Shown in pieces: positions 1-7,306 of a DNA stretch of 64,000 bases. Numbering within the stretch: position 1 is the stretch's first letter; the number at the start of each line of letters is the position of its first letter. Below the pieces are notes generated by a model that was not told the DNA's origin, searched no databases, and worked only from the letters and a program-made list of their open reading frames with translations. The position numbers were made by a program, and so were the translations under genes. Source of the stretch: an uncultured Verrucomicrobiales bacterium (lineage in GTDB: Bacteria; Verrucomicrobiota; Verrucomicrobiia; Verrucomicrobiales; Akkermansiaceae); assembly GCA_937901085.1 (NCBI GenBank), contig CALCHQ010000035.1, positions 105,506 through 169,505 of the forward strand, in the 5' to 3' direction.

Positions 1-661
1 TCTGCCGGCTGGGAGGCACCAGCAGCCCAAAAGCCAGGCTAGCAGTTCCAAACAGGCAGGCCGCGTTGAACAGAGTCAGGCTGTGCTGCTTGCGTAGTGC
101 CCGTTTCACCCCCCAGCAGAATAACAGGGAGAGGATGAACGAAAGAGCCAGCATCCCCAGGTTTATGGGGGTCATGTAGGCCAGAGCATCATCCCACGAG
201 GCCTCGATGGTTTCTGCCACCACCAGGGAATTGATGCGCGAACCATACTGCATGTAACTGCATATCTGCATGATTTCCAGCATCAGGAACAGCATCCAGA
301 AGGCAATGGAACCGGCTCGCAGCACCGCCCACAGCAGCAGAATAAAACCCATGGTCATGAGTACAGAAAGGTACAAATGCCAAGGTGTGCCATACGTGAA
401 AATGTTGCAGGCGCAATCCACCGCCAAGGCCAGCAGCAGCACGCTCCACAAACAGGCAGATGAGGGCAGCATAGCCTTGCCCAGACGCCGGCAAAGCCAC
501 ATGACCAGCCCCGCCAGCGCAGGCAGGAGAGCAACGCCCCACCCCCACCACGGGAATTCAAACGCTTCCCGCCAGGTATACGCACCTTTCCATGCCATAA
601 ACGCTGCCACCAGCAGCACCACGGCAAAAAAGAAAACGCGCGATTTTACCCAGCGAAACAT
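1..661 (-). CDS. EptA-like membrane protein, N-terminal part (cut by window edge)
   Basis: The frame is open from an ATG at 661 to the window edge, giving 220 residues of an incomplete protein. The start MFRWVKSRVFFFAVVL leads into about five hydrophobic segments joined by short charged loops. After the fourth comes a YGSRINSLVVAETIEAS stretch followed by DDALAYMTP. This resembles the segment that ends the membrane domain of phosphoethanolamine transferases of the EptA/CptA type (tyrosine-glycine, Ile, then E-T and E-A before a helix). In that family a periplasmic alkaline-phosphatase-fold domain follows and modifies lipid A or core sugars; it would lie outside the window. The function is inferred from topology and one motif; another sulfatase-superfamily membrane enzyme is possible. 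The ATG lies 18 bases past the stop of the YlbF gene, so the two may be co-transcribed. Confidence 0.6.
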   Translation of the reverse strand, partial: MFRWVKSRVFFFAVVLLVAAFMAWKGAYTWREAFEFPWWGWGVALLPALAGLVMWLCRRLGKAMLPSSACLWSVLLLALAVDCACNIFTYGTPWHLYLSVLMTMGFILLLWAVLRAGSIAFWMLFLMLEIMQICSYMQYGSRINSLVVAETIEASWDDALAYMTPINLGMLALSFILSLLFCWGVKRALRKQHSLTLFNAACLFGTASLAFGLLVPPSRQ

Positions 662-679
662 ACGCTCAGAAGAGCATCA

Positions 680-1291
680 TCAGTGCTTGCCGCACTGGCA
701 TTCGTGGCCTTCGCCGTGCTTGCCGCAGCATTCACCTTCGCCGCAGGTGCATTCCTTGCCCTCTTGGCAGCCGCAGGTGCAATCCTGGCCACAGCTGCAT
801 TTGGAATCACCGCAATCGCACTTATTCTTGCCGCAGGATGCATTATCACAATCACCGCAGTCGCCGTGGCAACCACCGCCGCAGGAACAGGCGCTCATCT
901 GCTGGCTCATGGAATCAGCAACTTCCTCATCGCTGGGAGCAGAGCCCTTTTCAATGGCCAGGCAGAGGTACTGATTCACCACGGAAAGCATATCATCCAG
1001 CAGCTGGCGGGAATCCAGGAATCCCTTGCAGAGTTCGTTTTCCACCACAGCAGAGCGCAGCTGATCGAACTTGCTGAGTTCCTCCTCGGAGGGGGGCATA
1101 CCTTCCATGTGCTTATTCCGCAGCGTTTCTCCGTATTCGCTCACCTTGCGGAAGAGATCCGTGGCTTCAGGATTCTGATAGAAGAGTCCGATGCGGGCCT
1201 TGGCGGCCACTACTTTCTGACTGCTTGCAAAAGCAGCGGCAAGTTCACCTGCGAGCTTTGCCAATTCGGGGGTAAGGGAAGTATTTGCCAT
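680..1291 (-). CDS. YlbF/YmcA-family protein with cysteine-rich metallothionein-like tail
   Basis: Residues 1-130 are an all-helical domain that looks like the YlbF/YmcA (Com_YlbF) family: an N-terminal ELAKLAGELAAAFASSQ helix, the F-Y-x-N-P-E-A loop near residue 40, and a LCKGFLDSRQLLDDML helix near 87-102. Bacillus YlbF, YmcA and YaaT form a complex that binds Fe-S clusters and tunes RNase Y processing. Residues 135-200 are a separate tail with 19 cysteines in C-x-C, C-G-x-C and C-C patterns, plus several His, spaced by Gly, Asp and Lys. This looks like a metal-binding (metallothionein-like) module. Two further cysteines (88, 110) lie in the helical part. I infer a metal- or Fe-S-linked role. 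The promoter at 1301-1329 fixes the start and predicts an almost leaderless message. Confidence 0.7.
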   Translation of the reverse strand: MANTSLTPELAKLAGELAAAFASSQKVVAAKARIGLFYQNPEATDLFRKVSEYGETLRNKHMEGMPPSEEELSKFDQLRSAVVENELCKGFLDSRQLLDDMLSVVNQYLCLAIEKGSAPSDEEVADSMSQQMSACSCGGGCHGDCGDCDNASCGKNKCDCGDSKCSCGQDCTCGCQEGKECTCGEGECCGKHGEGHECQCGKH

Positions 1292-1300
1292 AACGCATGC

Positions 1301-1329
1301 AGAGTATCACATTCTGGTGAGTCTGGCAA
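1301..1329 (-). promoter_or_regulatory. sigma70-type promoter of the YlbF-tail gene
   Basis: On the minus strand TTGCCA (1324-1329) and TACTCT (1301-1306) are separated by 17 bp. The expected start is near 1294, only about 3 nt before the ATG at 1291, and there is no Shine-Dalgarno sequence. Confidence 0.55.
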
Positions 1330-1355
1330 TGCTGTAATGTGTCAAAACGCAGGAA

Positions 1356-1847
1356 TCAGGATTCCTGACGCTTCACACTGGCAAAGCCGTTTTCGACGGA
1401 GATTATCTCCACCTCATCGCCAGCAGAAAGCCCGGTGCGGCAGTCCACCGCCACCGGCAGGAACTGGTCGCCATACTTCACGCAGAGGCCATCGCCCTCG
1501 CCGGCAATACGGCCCATTGTGCCTTTCAGGCTTTCCTGGGCCTCCTTAGGAGCATTGCGCATGATGCAGTCCATCACCAGCTTGCGAACACAGTGCGTCC
1601 ACAGGGTGTAATACAGCGCTGAGCAGATTATCAGGATGATGATATAAACCAGAACCGACCACTGCACCGGCAAATCAAACTGCATTGTACCCCACAACGC
1701 AAACACCAGCATGGAAATCCAGGAAAGAGCCTCGGTGTTGCAGAACACATCCAGCACCAGCAGCGTCAGACTGATAGCCAGCATCCAATGCAGGAATGTG
1801 CCGTCAGACACCCCGAAAAAATCAGCCAGAAAAAGAGTAGAATTCAT
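1356..1847 (-). CDS. NfeD-like membrane protein with C-terminal OB domain
   Basis: A 163-residue protein with three to four hydrophobic segments (about residues 17-34, 40-55 and 62-80) and a C-terminal soluble domain from about 105. The C-terminus reads LKGTMGRIAGEGDG, later VDCRTGLSAGDEVEIISVENG, the typical G-x-A...G-x-V-E-I pattern of the NfeD OB fold. NfeD proteins partner with SPFH/stomatin proteins in membrane-domain organisation or quality control. The SPFH gene lies immediately upstream (stop at 1863, 15 bases before this ATG), which is the classic pairing. It is short, without the N-terminal ClpP-like serine protease domain of long NfeD proteins, so it belongs to the truncated NfeD class. 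Confidence 0.85.
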   Translation of the reverse strand: MNSTLFLADFFGVSDGTFLHWMLAISLTLLVLDVFCNTEALSWISMLVFALWGTMQFDLPVQWSVLVYIIILIICSALYYTLWTHCVRKLVMDCIMRNAPKEAQESLKGTMGRIAGEGDGLCVKYGDQFLPVAVDCRTGLSAGDEVEIISVENGFASVKRQES

Positions 1848-1862
1848 GGTAAAAATGAAATA

Positions 1863-2693
1863 TCAACGCTTAAGGTCAACCACTGCCGGCACACTGTTCG
1901 GCAGGTATACAGTGGAAGCCGGGTTGGAGGAAATAGTGGCATAGCCCTCCAGAGCCTGACGGTTCATCAGCACCTTGGCAGCGGCATCTGCACCGATGAT
2001 ACCTGCCAGTTTCTCCACGTAGGAAGCTTCTGCTTCTGCAGCCAGACGCAGCGCTTCTGCTGCCCCTTGGGCACGAAGAATGGCAGCCTGTCGCTCGGCT
2101 TCTGCCAGTCGGATTTTAGCCGTACTTTCACCCTCTGCCTGCAGGGCCGTGGAGCGGCTGATACGTTCAGCCTCCATCTGCCGCAGCATGGCCTCGCGGG
2201 TTTCGGTATCGGTGGTCAGTTCCTTGATTTCAATGGAAGTGATGGCTATACCCCAGCGCGCCACGGTAGAGGACACAGCCAGAGTCACCTTCTCTGAAAT
2301 TTCAGAACGGGAGGAGAGAATCTCATCCAGATTACGGCTACCGATAAGCGAACGCATTTCATTAAGCACCAGCTCAATAAGCGATTGATGCAGGCGTTCC
2401 ACCTCATACACTGCCTTGATGGGATCGGTCACACGCCAGCGCACAATGCAGTTCATCTGCATCGTGGCATTATCCTTTGTAATGCAGGAGCGGGGCTGGG
2501 TATCCAGAAGCTGTTCGGTCAGCTCGATGAAATAGCCGTCTTTATTTGTCAGATTTCCCCAGGCCGGAGAAACATCGCGCAAACGCTGGAGGAAAGGAAT
2601 ACGGAACTGCAAGCCACTTTTCTTCACCGAAACCGGCTTACCGAACATCTCAACAATGGCACAATGCCCCTGCTTTACAGTAAAAATGAACAT
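1863..2693 (-). CDS. SPFH/Band 7 (stomatin-like) protein
   Basis: A 276-residue SPFH-domain protein. Seen are the N-terminal IVEMFGKPVSVKKSGLQFRIPF segment, the ITKDNATMQMNCIVRWRVTDP block, the LNEMRSLIGSRNLDEILSSR block, and then a long Ala/Glu-rich coiled coil (about residues 165-235, with E-A-E-R-Q-A-A-I-L-R-A-Q-G-A-A-E-A) as in stomatins. It lacks the usual N-terminal membrane helix, beginning directly with MFIFTVKQGH, so membrane contact may depend on hydrophobic or lipid interactions or on its NfeD neighbour. Such proteins oligomerise into rings that scaffold membrane domains. The promoter hexamers end 6 bases before the ATG, so the message is predicted to start on the A of ATG. Confidence 0.85.
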   Translation of the reverse strand: MFIFTVKQGHCAIVEMFGKPVSVKKSGLQFRIPFLQRLRDVSPAWGNLTNKDGYFIELTEQLLDTQPRSCITKDNATMQMNCIVRWRVTDPIKAVYEVERLHQSLIELVLNEMRSLIGSRNLDEILSSRSEISEKVTLAVSSTVARWGIAITSIEIKELTTDTETREAMLRQMEAERISRSTALQAEGESTAKIRLAEAERQAAILRAQGAAEALRLAAEAEASYVEKLAGIIGADAAAKVLMNRQALEGYATISSNPASTVYLPNSVPAVVDLKR

Positions 2694-2699
2694 GACACC

Positions 2700-2727
2700 A
2701 TCATACTACATGTAAACAATTATTCAA
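2700..2727 (-). promoter_or_regulatory. sigma70-type promoter of the SPFH-nfeD pair
   Basis: On the minus strand TTGAAT (2722-2727) and TATGAT (2700-2705) are 16 bp apart. The expected start coincides with the ATG at 2693. Confidence 0.6.
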
Positions 2728-2791
2728 CACACCCCTTTGTCATCGCAATATGTACTCATACCCACGCATTAGGTAGCACCACGAATGTAAG

Positions 2792-2825
2792 AAAAAACCT
2801 CTCTGTGCAAAAAGCAACAGAGAGG
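2792..2825 (-). terminator. Rho-independent terminator after infC
   Basis: A perfect 9-bp stem (2798-2806 with 2817-2825, CCTCTCTGT type) and a 10-nt loop, followed on the minus strand by six T (A-run at 2792-2797). It sits 25 bases past the infC stop and ends the thrS-infC transcript. Confidence 0.9.
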
Positions 2826-2850
2826 CTGAAAACAGAATGGTGCGAAATCT

Positions 2851-3576
2851 TTATTCTTCGCCAAGGTCGTCGGTAGCGTCGAATTCGTCCGACTCCGTAT
2901 CAAAGTCTGCTTCCTCGTACTTCTTGAACTTCTTGACTCGCTGGTTGGCTGGCAGAGGAGCCAGCACCATCGTCACGGTATTGCCGGCCAGCTTGGCTGC
3001 CTGGTCCACCTGACCCATGGTCTTCATATCCTCCACCACCTTGGCCATGACATCCAGCCCCAGTTCGCGGTGAGCATTCTCACGATTGCGGAAACGCAAC
3101 TGGAAACGCACCTTGTGACCATGGTCAAGGAACTGCTCGGTGCGGGCCATCTTGACGTTGTAGTCGTTGACATCCGTACCGACGCGAAGCTTGATTTCCT
3201 TCATCTTGGTCACCTTGGACTTGTTGTTCTTCTGCAGCTTGGCCTGCATATACTTGAACTTGCCGTAGTCAATGAGACGGCATACAGGCGGATCTGCATT
3301 GGGTGCAACCTCTACGAGGTCAAGTCCGATTTCCTTGGCCTTGGCGAGAGCATCGCGGGTAGCCATGACGCCGAGCTGGTCACCCTTGGCGGTGACGACT
3401 CGTACTTTGGGGGCGCGAATCCGGTCGTTGACGCGAATCTGCGGTTCTTTTTTGCCGCCCTTATCGCGCTGGTTGCGGTTGTTGGCGGTGGTGTTGTTTT
3501 TCTGGGGGGCTGCCACTTGTGTGTGTGTTGGGTTGAGTCCTGGTGTTCTGCCGCAGCGGGGAGGCACACGGTCCAT
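2851..3576 (-). CDS. infC: Translation initiation factor IF-3
   Basis: IF-3 binds the 30S subunit, keeps it apart from 50S and checks start-codon pairing. The core starts near residue 47 (IRVNDRIRAPKVRVV), with LVEVAPNADPPVCRLIDYGKFKY of the N-domain and the C-domain KMKEIKLRVGTDVNDYNVKMARTEQFLDHG. There is an unusual basic, Asn/Gln-rich N-terminal extension of about 45 residues and an acidic tail (DFDTESDEFDATDDLGEE). The start is uncertain: ATG at 3576 has only a purine run abutting it, and an in-frame GTG at 3516 would give a shorter protein. The gene follows thrS by 25 bases. The usual rpmI-rplT partners are not downstream; the unit ends at a terminator. Confidence 0.93.
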   Translation of the reverse strand: MDRVPPRCGRTPGLNPTHTQVAAPQKNNTTANNRNQRDKGGKKEPQIRVNDRIRAPKVRVVTAKGDQLGVMATRDALAKAKEIGLDLVEVAPNADPPVCRLIDYGKFKYMQAKLQKNNKSKVTKMKEIKLRVGTDVNDYNVKMARTEQFLDHGHKVRFQLRFRNRENAHRELGLDVMAKVVEDMKTMGQVDQAAKLAGNTVTMVLAPLPANQRVKKFKKYEEADFDTESDEFDATDDLGEE

Positions 3577-3601
3577 CCCCTGCCGGCGGTGGAAAGGGTT
3601 G

Positions 3602-5521
3602 TTATTGTTCTTTTACTTCGGGTTGCATTGCCGGGCTGATGAGGCGCTGGGCAATTTCCTGTTCGAGAGCATCGATGAAGGAGTCGACCTCCATGGTGCC
3701 GATAACATCCAGCTCACGATGACGGATGGATACCTTACCTTCCTCGGCTTCGCGCTGGCCGACCACAATCATGTAGGGTACGCGGTCGAGACGGGCATTG
3801 CGAATCTTGGCTCCAATCTTGTCAGGCGCATCGTCGAGCTTGACACGCACAAAGCGGGATGCCAGCTTCGCACGCACCTGCTCAGCAAAGTCGGCTACTT
3901 TGTCGGAGATGGGCAGCACACGCACCTGCTCTGGAGCCAGCCATGTGGGGAACTTACCGGCAAAATGCTCGATGAGCAGGCCTGTAAAGCGCTCCATGGA
4001 GCCGAAAGGAGCGCGGTGAATCATCACGGGACGGTGCGGCTTGTTATCCGCGCCGGTGTAGGTGAGGTCAAAGCGTTCGGGCAGGTTGTAGTCCACCTGC
4101 ACGGTACCCAGCTGCCAGTCGCGGCCGATAACATCGCGCACGATGAAGTCAATCTTCGGGCCGTAGAAGGCGGCTTCGTTCTCAGCCTCGATGAAATCGA
4201 ACCCTTCTTCGCTGAGAACTTCGCGGAGCGCCTGCTCGGAAAGTTTCCAGTTTTCGATAGAGCCTACATACTTTGCATCGCTGTAATCCTTGTCGCGCAG
4301 GGAGAGGCGCACGCGGAAATCGTTCATCTGCAGCGTGCCGAGAATATGCTTCACGATGCCGATGCACTGCTGCACTTCGTCCTTAATCTGGTCGGGGCGG
4401 CAGAAGATGTGGGCATCATCCTGCGTGAAACCACGCACGCGGGTCATGCCGCCCAGCTCGCCACTCTGCTCCCAGCGGTACACCGTGCCGAATTCAGCCA
4501 GACGCACCGGCAGGTCACGGTAGGAGTGCGGGTCGTTGGCGTAGATGCGGATATGGTGCGGGCAATTCATGGGCTTGAGCATGAAGCCGCTGATGGTGCG
4601 GGTATCCAGCGCGTTGAAGAGGTCGGCGCAGGAGGCGTTCTCATCGCGCAGACGCTTGAAGTCATCCGGATCGGGGATCGGCGGGAACTGGCTTTCCTTG
4701 TAGTGTTCCCAGTGGCCGGAAGTCATGTACAAATCGAGCTTGCCGATGTTGGGAGTGAATACCTGGGAGTAGCCGATGCGGTCGAGTTCCTCGGTGATGA
4801 AGTCCTGCAGTTCACGGCGGATGATAGCTCCCTTGGGTTTCCAGAGAACAAGGCCCTGCCCCACCATTTCATCGATGGTGAACAGCCCCATTTCACGGCC
4901 GAGGCGGCGGTGATCACGCTTTTTGGCCTCCTCCAGGCGGGCGAGGTGTTCGTCCAGCTGGGTGCGGTTCGGGAAACAGGTGCCGTAAATGCGCTGCAGG
5001 CGGGGTCCGCTGGCATCGCCCATGTAGTAGGCAGAGGCCACGCTCATAATCTTGAACGCCTTGCAGTTACCGGTGCGCCCCACGTGCGGGCCAGCGCAGA
5101 GGTCGGTGAATTCACCGTTGCGGAAAATGGAAATTTCCTCCCCCTCAGGGATGCGGTTGAGCAGGTCTACCTTGAATTTGGAAGCCACCTCGCGGGGGCC
5201 GCCTGCTCCAAGCTCACCGCTCTGGGCCATAGCCATGGCTTCATCGCGGCTCACGGTAGTTCGTTCGAAAGTCTGGTTCTCCTTGACAATTTTCTTCATT
5301 TCCGCCTCAATCAATTCAAACTCAGAGGTGGAGATATTGTGGTCAAGTTCAATGTCGTAGTAGAAGCCATTTTCAATGGCGGGACCTGCGGCCAGCTGGG
5401 CCTGGGGCCAGATTCGGCAAATGGCAGCGGCCAGCACATGCGCGCAGGAGTGGCGCAGGCGCTCAAGGTCGCTTGCCTGGTTGCGTTCTTCCAGGGTCTT
5501 GCGTTCTTTTGGTTCAGACAT
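3602..5521 (-). CDS. thrS: Threonyl-tRNA synthetase lacking the TGS domain
   Basis: Charges tRNA-Thr with threonine and edits mis-attached serine. The 639-residue protein starts almost directly at the editing domain: the HSCAH pair is at residues 24-28, whereas common bacterial enzymes carry a roughly 60-residue TGS domain before it. The catalytic core shows motif 2 (TVYRWEQSGELGGMTRVRGF), the zinc-site MNCPHH and a motif-3 GSMERFTGLLIEH. The C-terminal anticodon-binding domain runs from about WLAPEQVRVLPIS. The family tolerates TGS loss, so the enzyme is probably active. The start is supported by a promoter 20 bases upstream. It forms one transcription unit with infC, as in many bacteria. 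Confidence 0.96.
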   Translation of the reverse strand: MSEPKERKTLEERNQASDLERLRHSCAHVLAAAICRIWPQAQLAAGPAIENGFYYDIELDHNISTSEFELIEAEMKKIVKENQTFERTTVSRDEAMAMAQSGELGAGGPREVASKFKVDLLNRIPEGEEISIFRNGEFTDLCAGPHVGRTGNCKAFKIMSVASAYYMGDASGPRLQRIYGTCFPNRTQLDEHLARLEEAKKRDHRRLGREMGLFTIDEMVGQGLVLWKPKGAIIRRELQDFITEELDRIGYSQVFTPNIGKLDLYMTSGHWEHYKESQFPPIPDPDDFKRLRDENASCADLFNALDTRTISGFMLKPMNCPHHIRIYANDPHSYRDLPVRLAEFGTVYRWEQSGELGGMTRVRGFTQDDAHIFCRPDQIKDEVQQCIGIVKHILGTLQMNDFRVRLSLRDKDYSDAKYVGSIENWKLSEQALREVLSEEGFDFIEAENEAAFYGPKIDFIVRDVIGRDWQLGTVQVDYNLPERFDLTYTGADNKPHRPVMIHRAPFGSMERFTGLLIEHFAGKFPTWLAPEQVRVLPISDKVADFAEQVRAKLASRFVRVKLDDAPDKIGAKIRNARLDRVPYMIVVGQREAEEGKVSIRHRELDVIGTMEVDSFIDALEQEIAQRLISPAMQPEVKEQ

Positions 5522-5541
5522 ATCGTATTAAGTGAGCCCCT

Positions 5542-5570
5542 AATATGGCTTGTTTACGCGTAATTTTCAA
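5542..5570 (-). promoter_or_regulatory. Putative sigma70-type promoter of thrS-infC
   Basis: On the minus strand TTGAAA (5565-5570) and CATATT (5542-5547) are 17 bp apart. The expected start is near 5535, a 14-nt leader. There is no room for a T-box or similar attenuator. Confidence 0.4.
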
Positions 5571-5610
5571 GCATAATCAATGCCAACAAGGATAAAATTT
5601 GCATCTTAGC

Positions 5611-6492
5611 TTATTTTTTGCCGCGCTTGCGGAAACCAGGAAGCCCGCCATTGACTGCGCGTCTGTGTGTTCTTATCGAATTCAACTTGACTTTCAGACG
5701 CCGGAAAGGAGTACTGAGTACATGCATGATACCCGAAACATTCGAATAGCTATGCGGAGTCAAGGTATTGTCATACTTGTCTGTATAGGTCACGGAAGTG
5801 GCCGCAACATCGGACATTCCATCCAGATGAGCCACAAGATCCGGCTGAATCGCATAGATTTTCACACCAGACATACAGGCAGCTGTATCCTTATAGAATG
5901 TGTCGATGGCGCGATGAGTGGCCATCCACTCCCATATCGTTTCCTCCGTCGGCATTGCAGCCAGCAGGCGGTCATACATGCTTTCGGGAATAAGGTAGGC
6001 AAAAGTCGACAACACGCCTTCTACCTGCCATAGAGCATGCTCGCCAGATTCCTGAACACATTTCCCATAGGGCGTCGGACGACTGTACCCCAGATAAAGC
6101 ATATAATCGCCGTTCAGATGCTCAAGAGCATACTCCAACATGGCCAGGGCATCCGGATGCTTACCTGTCACTACATCATCTTCCATGATGAGTACATTGC
6201 GCCAGCCTTTCTCTTTTGCCGTAGCTATGGCCTTTGCATGTGACAAGGCACAGCCACCAGCCCCCCCCCAATATGCTGAGCGCTCTCCAGTCCGCTCCGT
6301 GAACCAAGGTTTCTGACCGTACGAAGGCAAAGCGCGCCCCAGCACGGCGCTAAGGCGTTGCACCTTTTCCAGGGGTAACGTATCTGCATTCGATACCTTG
6401 AACTGCTCCATGCGCTCTACGCTGGTATCCAGATTAATCACCAGAATGCCATCAATTCTATCCCATACAGGGTGCAAGGTCTTTGTATCCAT
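5611..6492 (-). CDS. GT25-family glycosyltransferase
   Basis: A 293-residue LPS-type glycosyltransferase of family 25. Diagnostic segments are INLDTSVERMEQF (about residues 19-31), GCALSHAKAIATAKEKGW, and NVLIMEDDVVTG with the metal-binding acidic triplet. A later EGVLSTFAYLIPESMYDRLL segment also matches the family. GT25 enzymes add hexoses to surface glycans such as LPS core or O-antigen. The C-terminus is basic (HRRAVNGGLPGFRKRGKK), which suits inner-membrane association. It is the last gene of the run 8461-5611, 11 bases after the cupin gene. The acceptor cannot be told from sequence. Confidence 0.85.
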   Translation of the reverse strand: MDTKTLHPVWDRIDGILVINLDTSVERMEQFKVSNADTLPLEKVQRLSAVLGRALPSYGQKPWFTERTGERSAYWGGAGGCALSHAKAIATAKEKGWRNVLIMEDDVVTGKHPDALAMLEYALEHLNGDYMLYLGYSRPTPYGKCVQESGEHALWQVEGVLSTFAYLIPESMYDRLLAAMPTEETIWEWMATHRAIDTFYKDTAACMSGVKIYAIQPDLVAHLDGMSDVAATSVTYTDKYDNTLTPHSYSNVSGIMHVLSTPFRRLKVKLNSIRTHRRAVNGGLPGFRKRGKK

Positions 6493-6503
6493 GTTACTTA
6501 AGA

Positions 6504-6878
6504 TTAATCTAAACGATCATAATCATCGGCAAAGCGCTCGATATCCTCTTCTGACAAGATTTTGCCAATCTGCACCTCGATAAGCGCCAAAGGCGCCGTT
6601 CCCTGATTACTCAGACGATGCAGACACCCACTAGGAATCACGATAGATTCCCCCACGCTCAGATGCATGATGTTGTTATCGCAACGGACTTTCGCGACAC
6701 CTTCGGTCACAATCCAGCGCTCAGTGCGATGCTGGTGACGCTGAAGAGAAATACGCCCACCGGGATACACCAGCAGCTTCTTGACGACTACATGGGACTG
6801 CAAATCCAGCACCTGCCACTCCCCCCAGGGACGGGTCCCCTTCTCCCCGACGTAATAGGTTATGCGAGACTCCTTCAT
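6504..6878 (-). CDS. Cupin of the mannose-6-phosphate isomerase type II kind
   Basis: A stand-alone cupin of 124 residues. The cupin signature is HQHRTERWIVTEGVAKVRCDN (about residues 48-68, with the metal-binding His-x-His and Glu), then VGESIVIPSGCLHRLSNQG carrying the last metal-ligand His. The opening RPWGEWQVLD matches the C-terminal isomerase domain of bifunctional GDP-mannose pyrophosphorylase/phosphomannose isomerase proteins. It may isomerise a sugar phosphate for the neighbouring nucleotidyltransferases, or epimerise a nucleotide sugar. Its ATG overlaps the stop of the upstream gene by 4 bases (6875-6878), indicating translational coupling. Confidence 0.75.
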   Translation of the reverse strand: MKESRITYYVGEKGTRPWGEWQVLDLQSHVVVKKLLVYPGGRISLQRHQHRTERWIVTEGVAKVRCDNNIMHLSVGESIVIPSGCLHRLSNQGTAPLALIEVQIGKILSEEDIERFADDYDRLD

Positions 6879-7294
6879 TTCCCCAGGTTCTGGCGTATAC
6901 TCGTTGTTGAACGCTCCGGAAGGTTTCCATGCGGAATGCGGGAACTAGTTACATAGCGAATTCCCTTACCTTCCACAAATGCCTTTTTCTCATCACTCGT
7001 ACCATCTGCATTCACGAAAAATATATCCGGCTTCACCTCATCCAGCAAGGGCGCAAAGTCCAGAATCTTGCCGGTATCGGGGCCGATATACACTTTCTTG
7101 ACAAAACGGATGGACTCCAGCATATACTTGCGTTCATCCTCGGTGTACATCGTCTTGCGATTCTTCAGAGCCATCACCGTGGCATCAGAACCAATGGAAA
7201 CATACACATCCCCATAGCTGGCAGCCTCCTCAAGGAAGGCAATATGCCCGCTATGCAACACATCAAAACAACCAGAGACAAATACCTTAGGCAT
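6875..7294 (-). CDS. Cytidylyltransferase-like nucleotidyltransferase
   Basis: A 139-residue HIGH-superfamily nucleotidyltransferase of the TagD/RfaE C-domain type. The GCFDVLHSGHIAFLEEA segment carries the catalytic H-x-G-H, and SSRIPHGNLPERSTTSIRQ near the end matches the R-T-x-G-I-S-T-T motif region, though it departs from the usual spelling (ERSTTSI). Such enzymes activate glycerol-3-phosphate or a sugar phosphate with CTP or ATP. It lies 12 bases after a gene whose first domain is a relative, so two paralogous activities sit side by side. The substrate is probably a phosphorylated sugar of the surface glycan; which one is not visible. Confidence 0.78.
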   Translation of the reverse strand: MPKVFVSGCFDVLHSGHIAFLEEAASYGDVYVSIGSDATVMALKNRKTMYTEDERKYMLESIRFVKKVYIGPDTGKILDFAPLLDEVKPDIFFVNADGTSDEKKAFVEGKGIRYVTSSRIPHGNLPERSTTSIRQNLGK

Positions 7295-7306
7295 AAGAGA
7301 AAAAAG

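Noticed and set aside
189..627. Two short minus-strand frames near the left edge
   Set aside because: They are in the wrong frames; the real frame is the one from ATG 661 that stays open to the edge and encodes membrane helices.
690..890. Short repeated GCAGGTGCA-like units that could suggest tandem DNA repeats or a CRISPR array
   Set aside because: They encode the Cys/Gly-rich tail of the YlbF-domain protein; spacing is irregular and there are no unique spacers.
3272..5563. 763-residue plus-strand frame opposite thrS and infC
   Set aside because: It lies wholly antisense to two well-conserved genes, has no recognisable motif, and arises from codon bias in GC-rich DNA.
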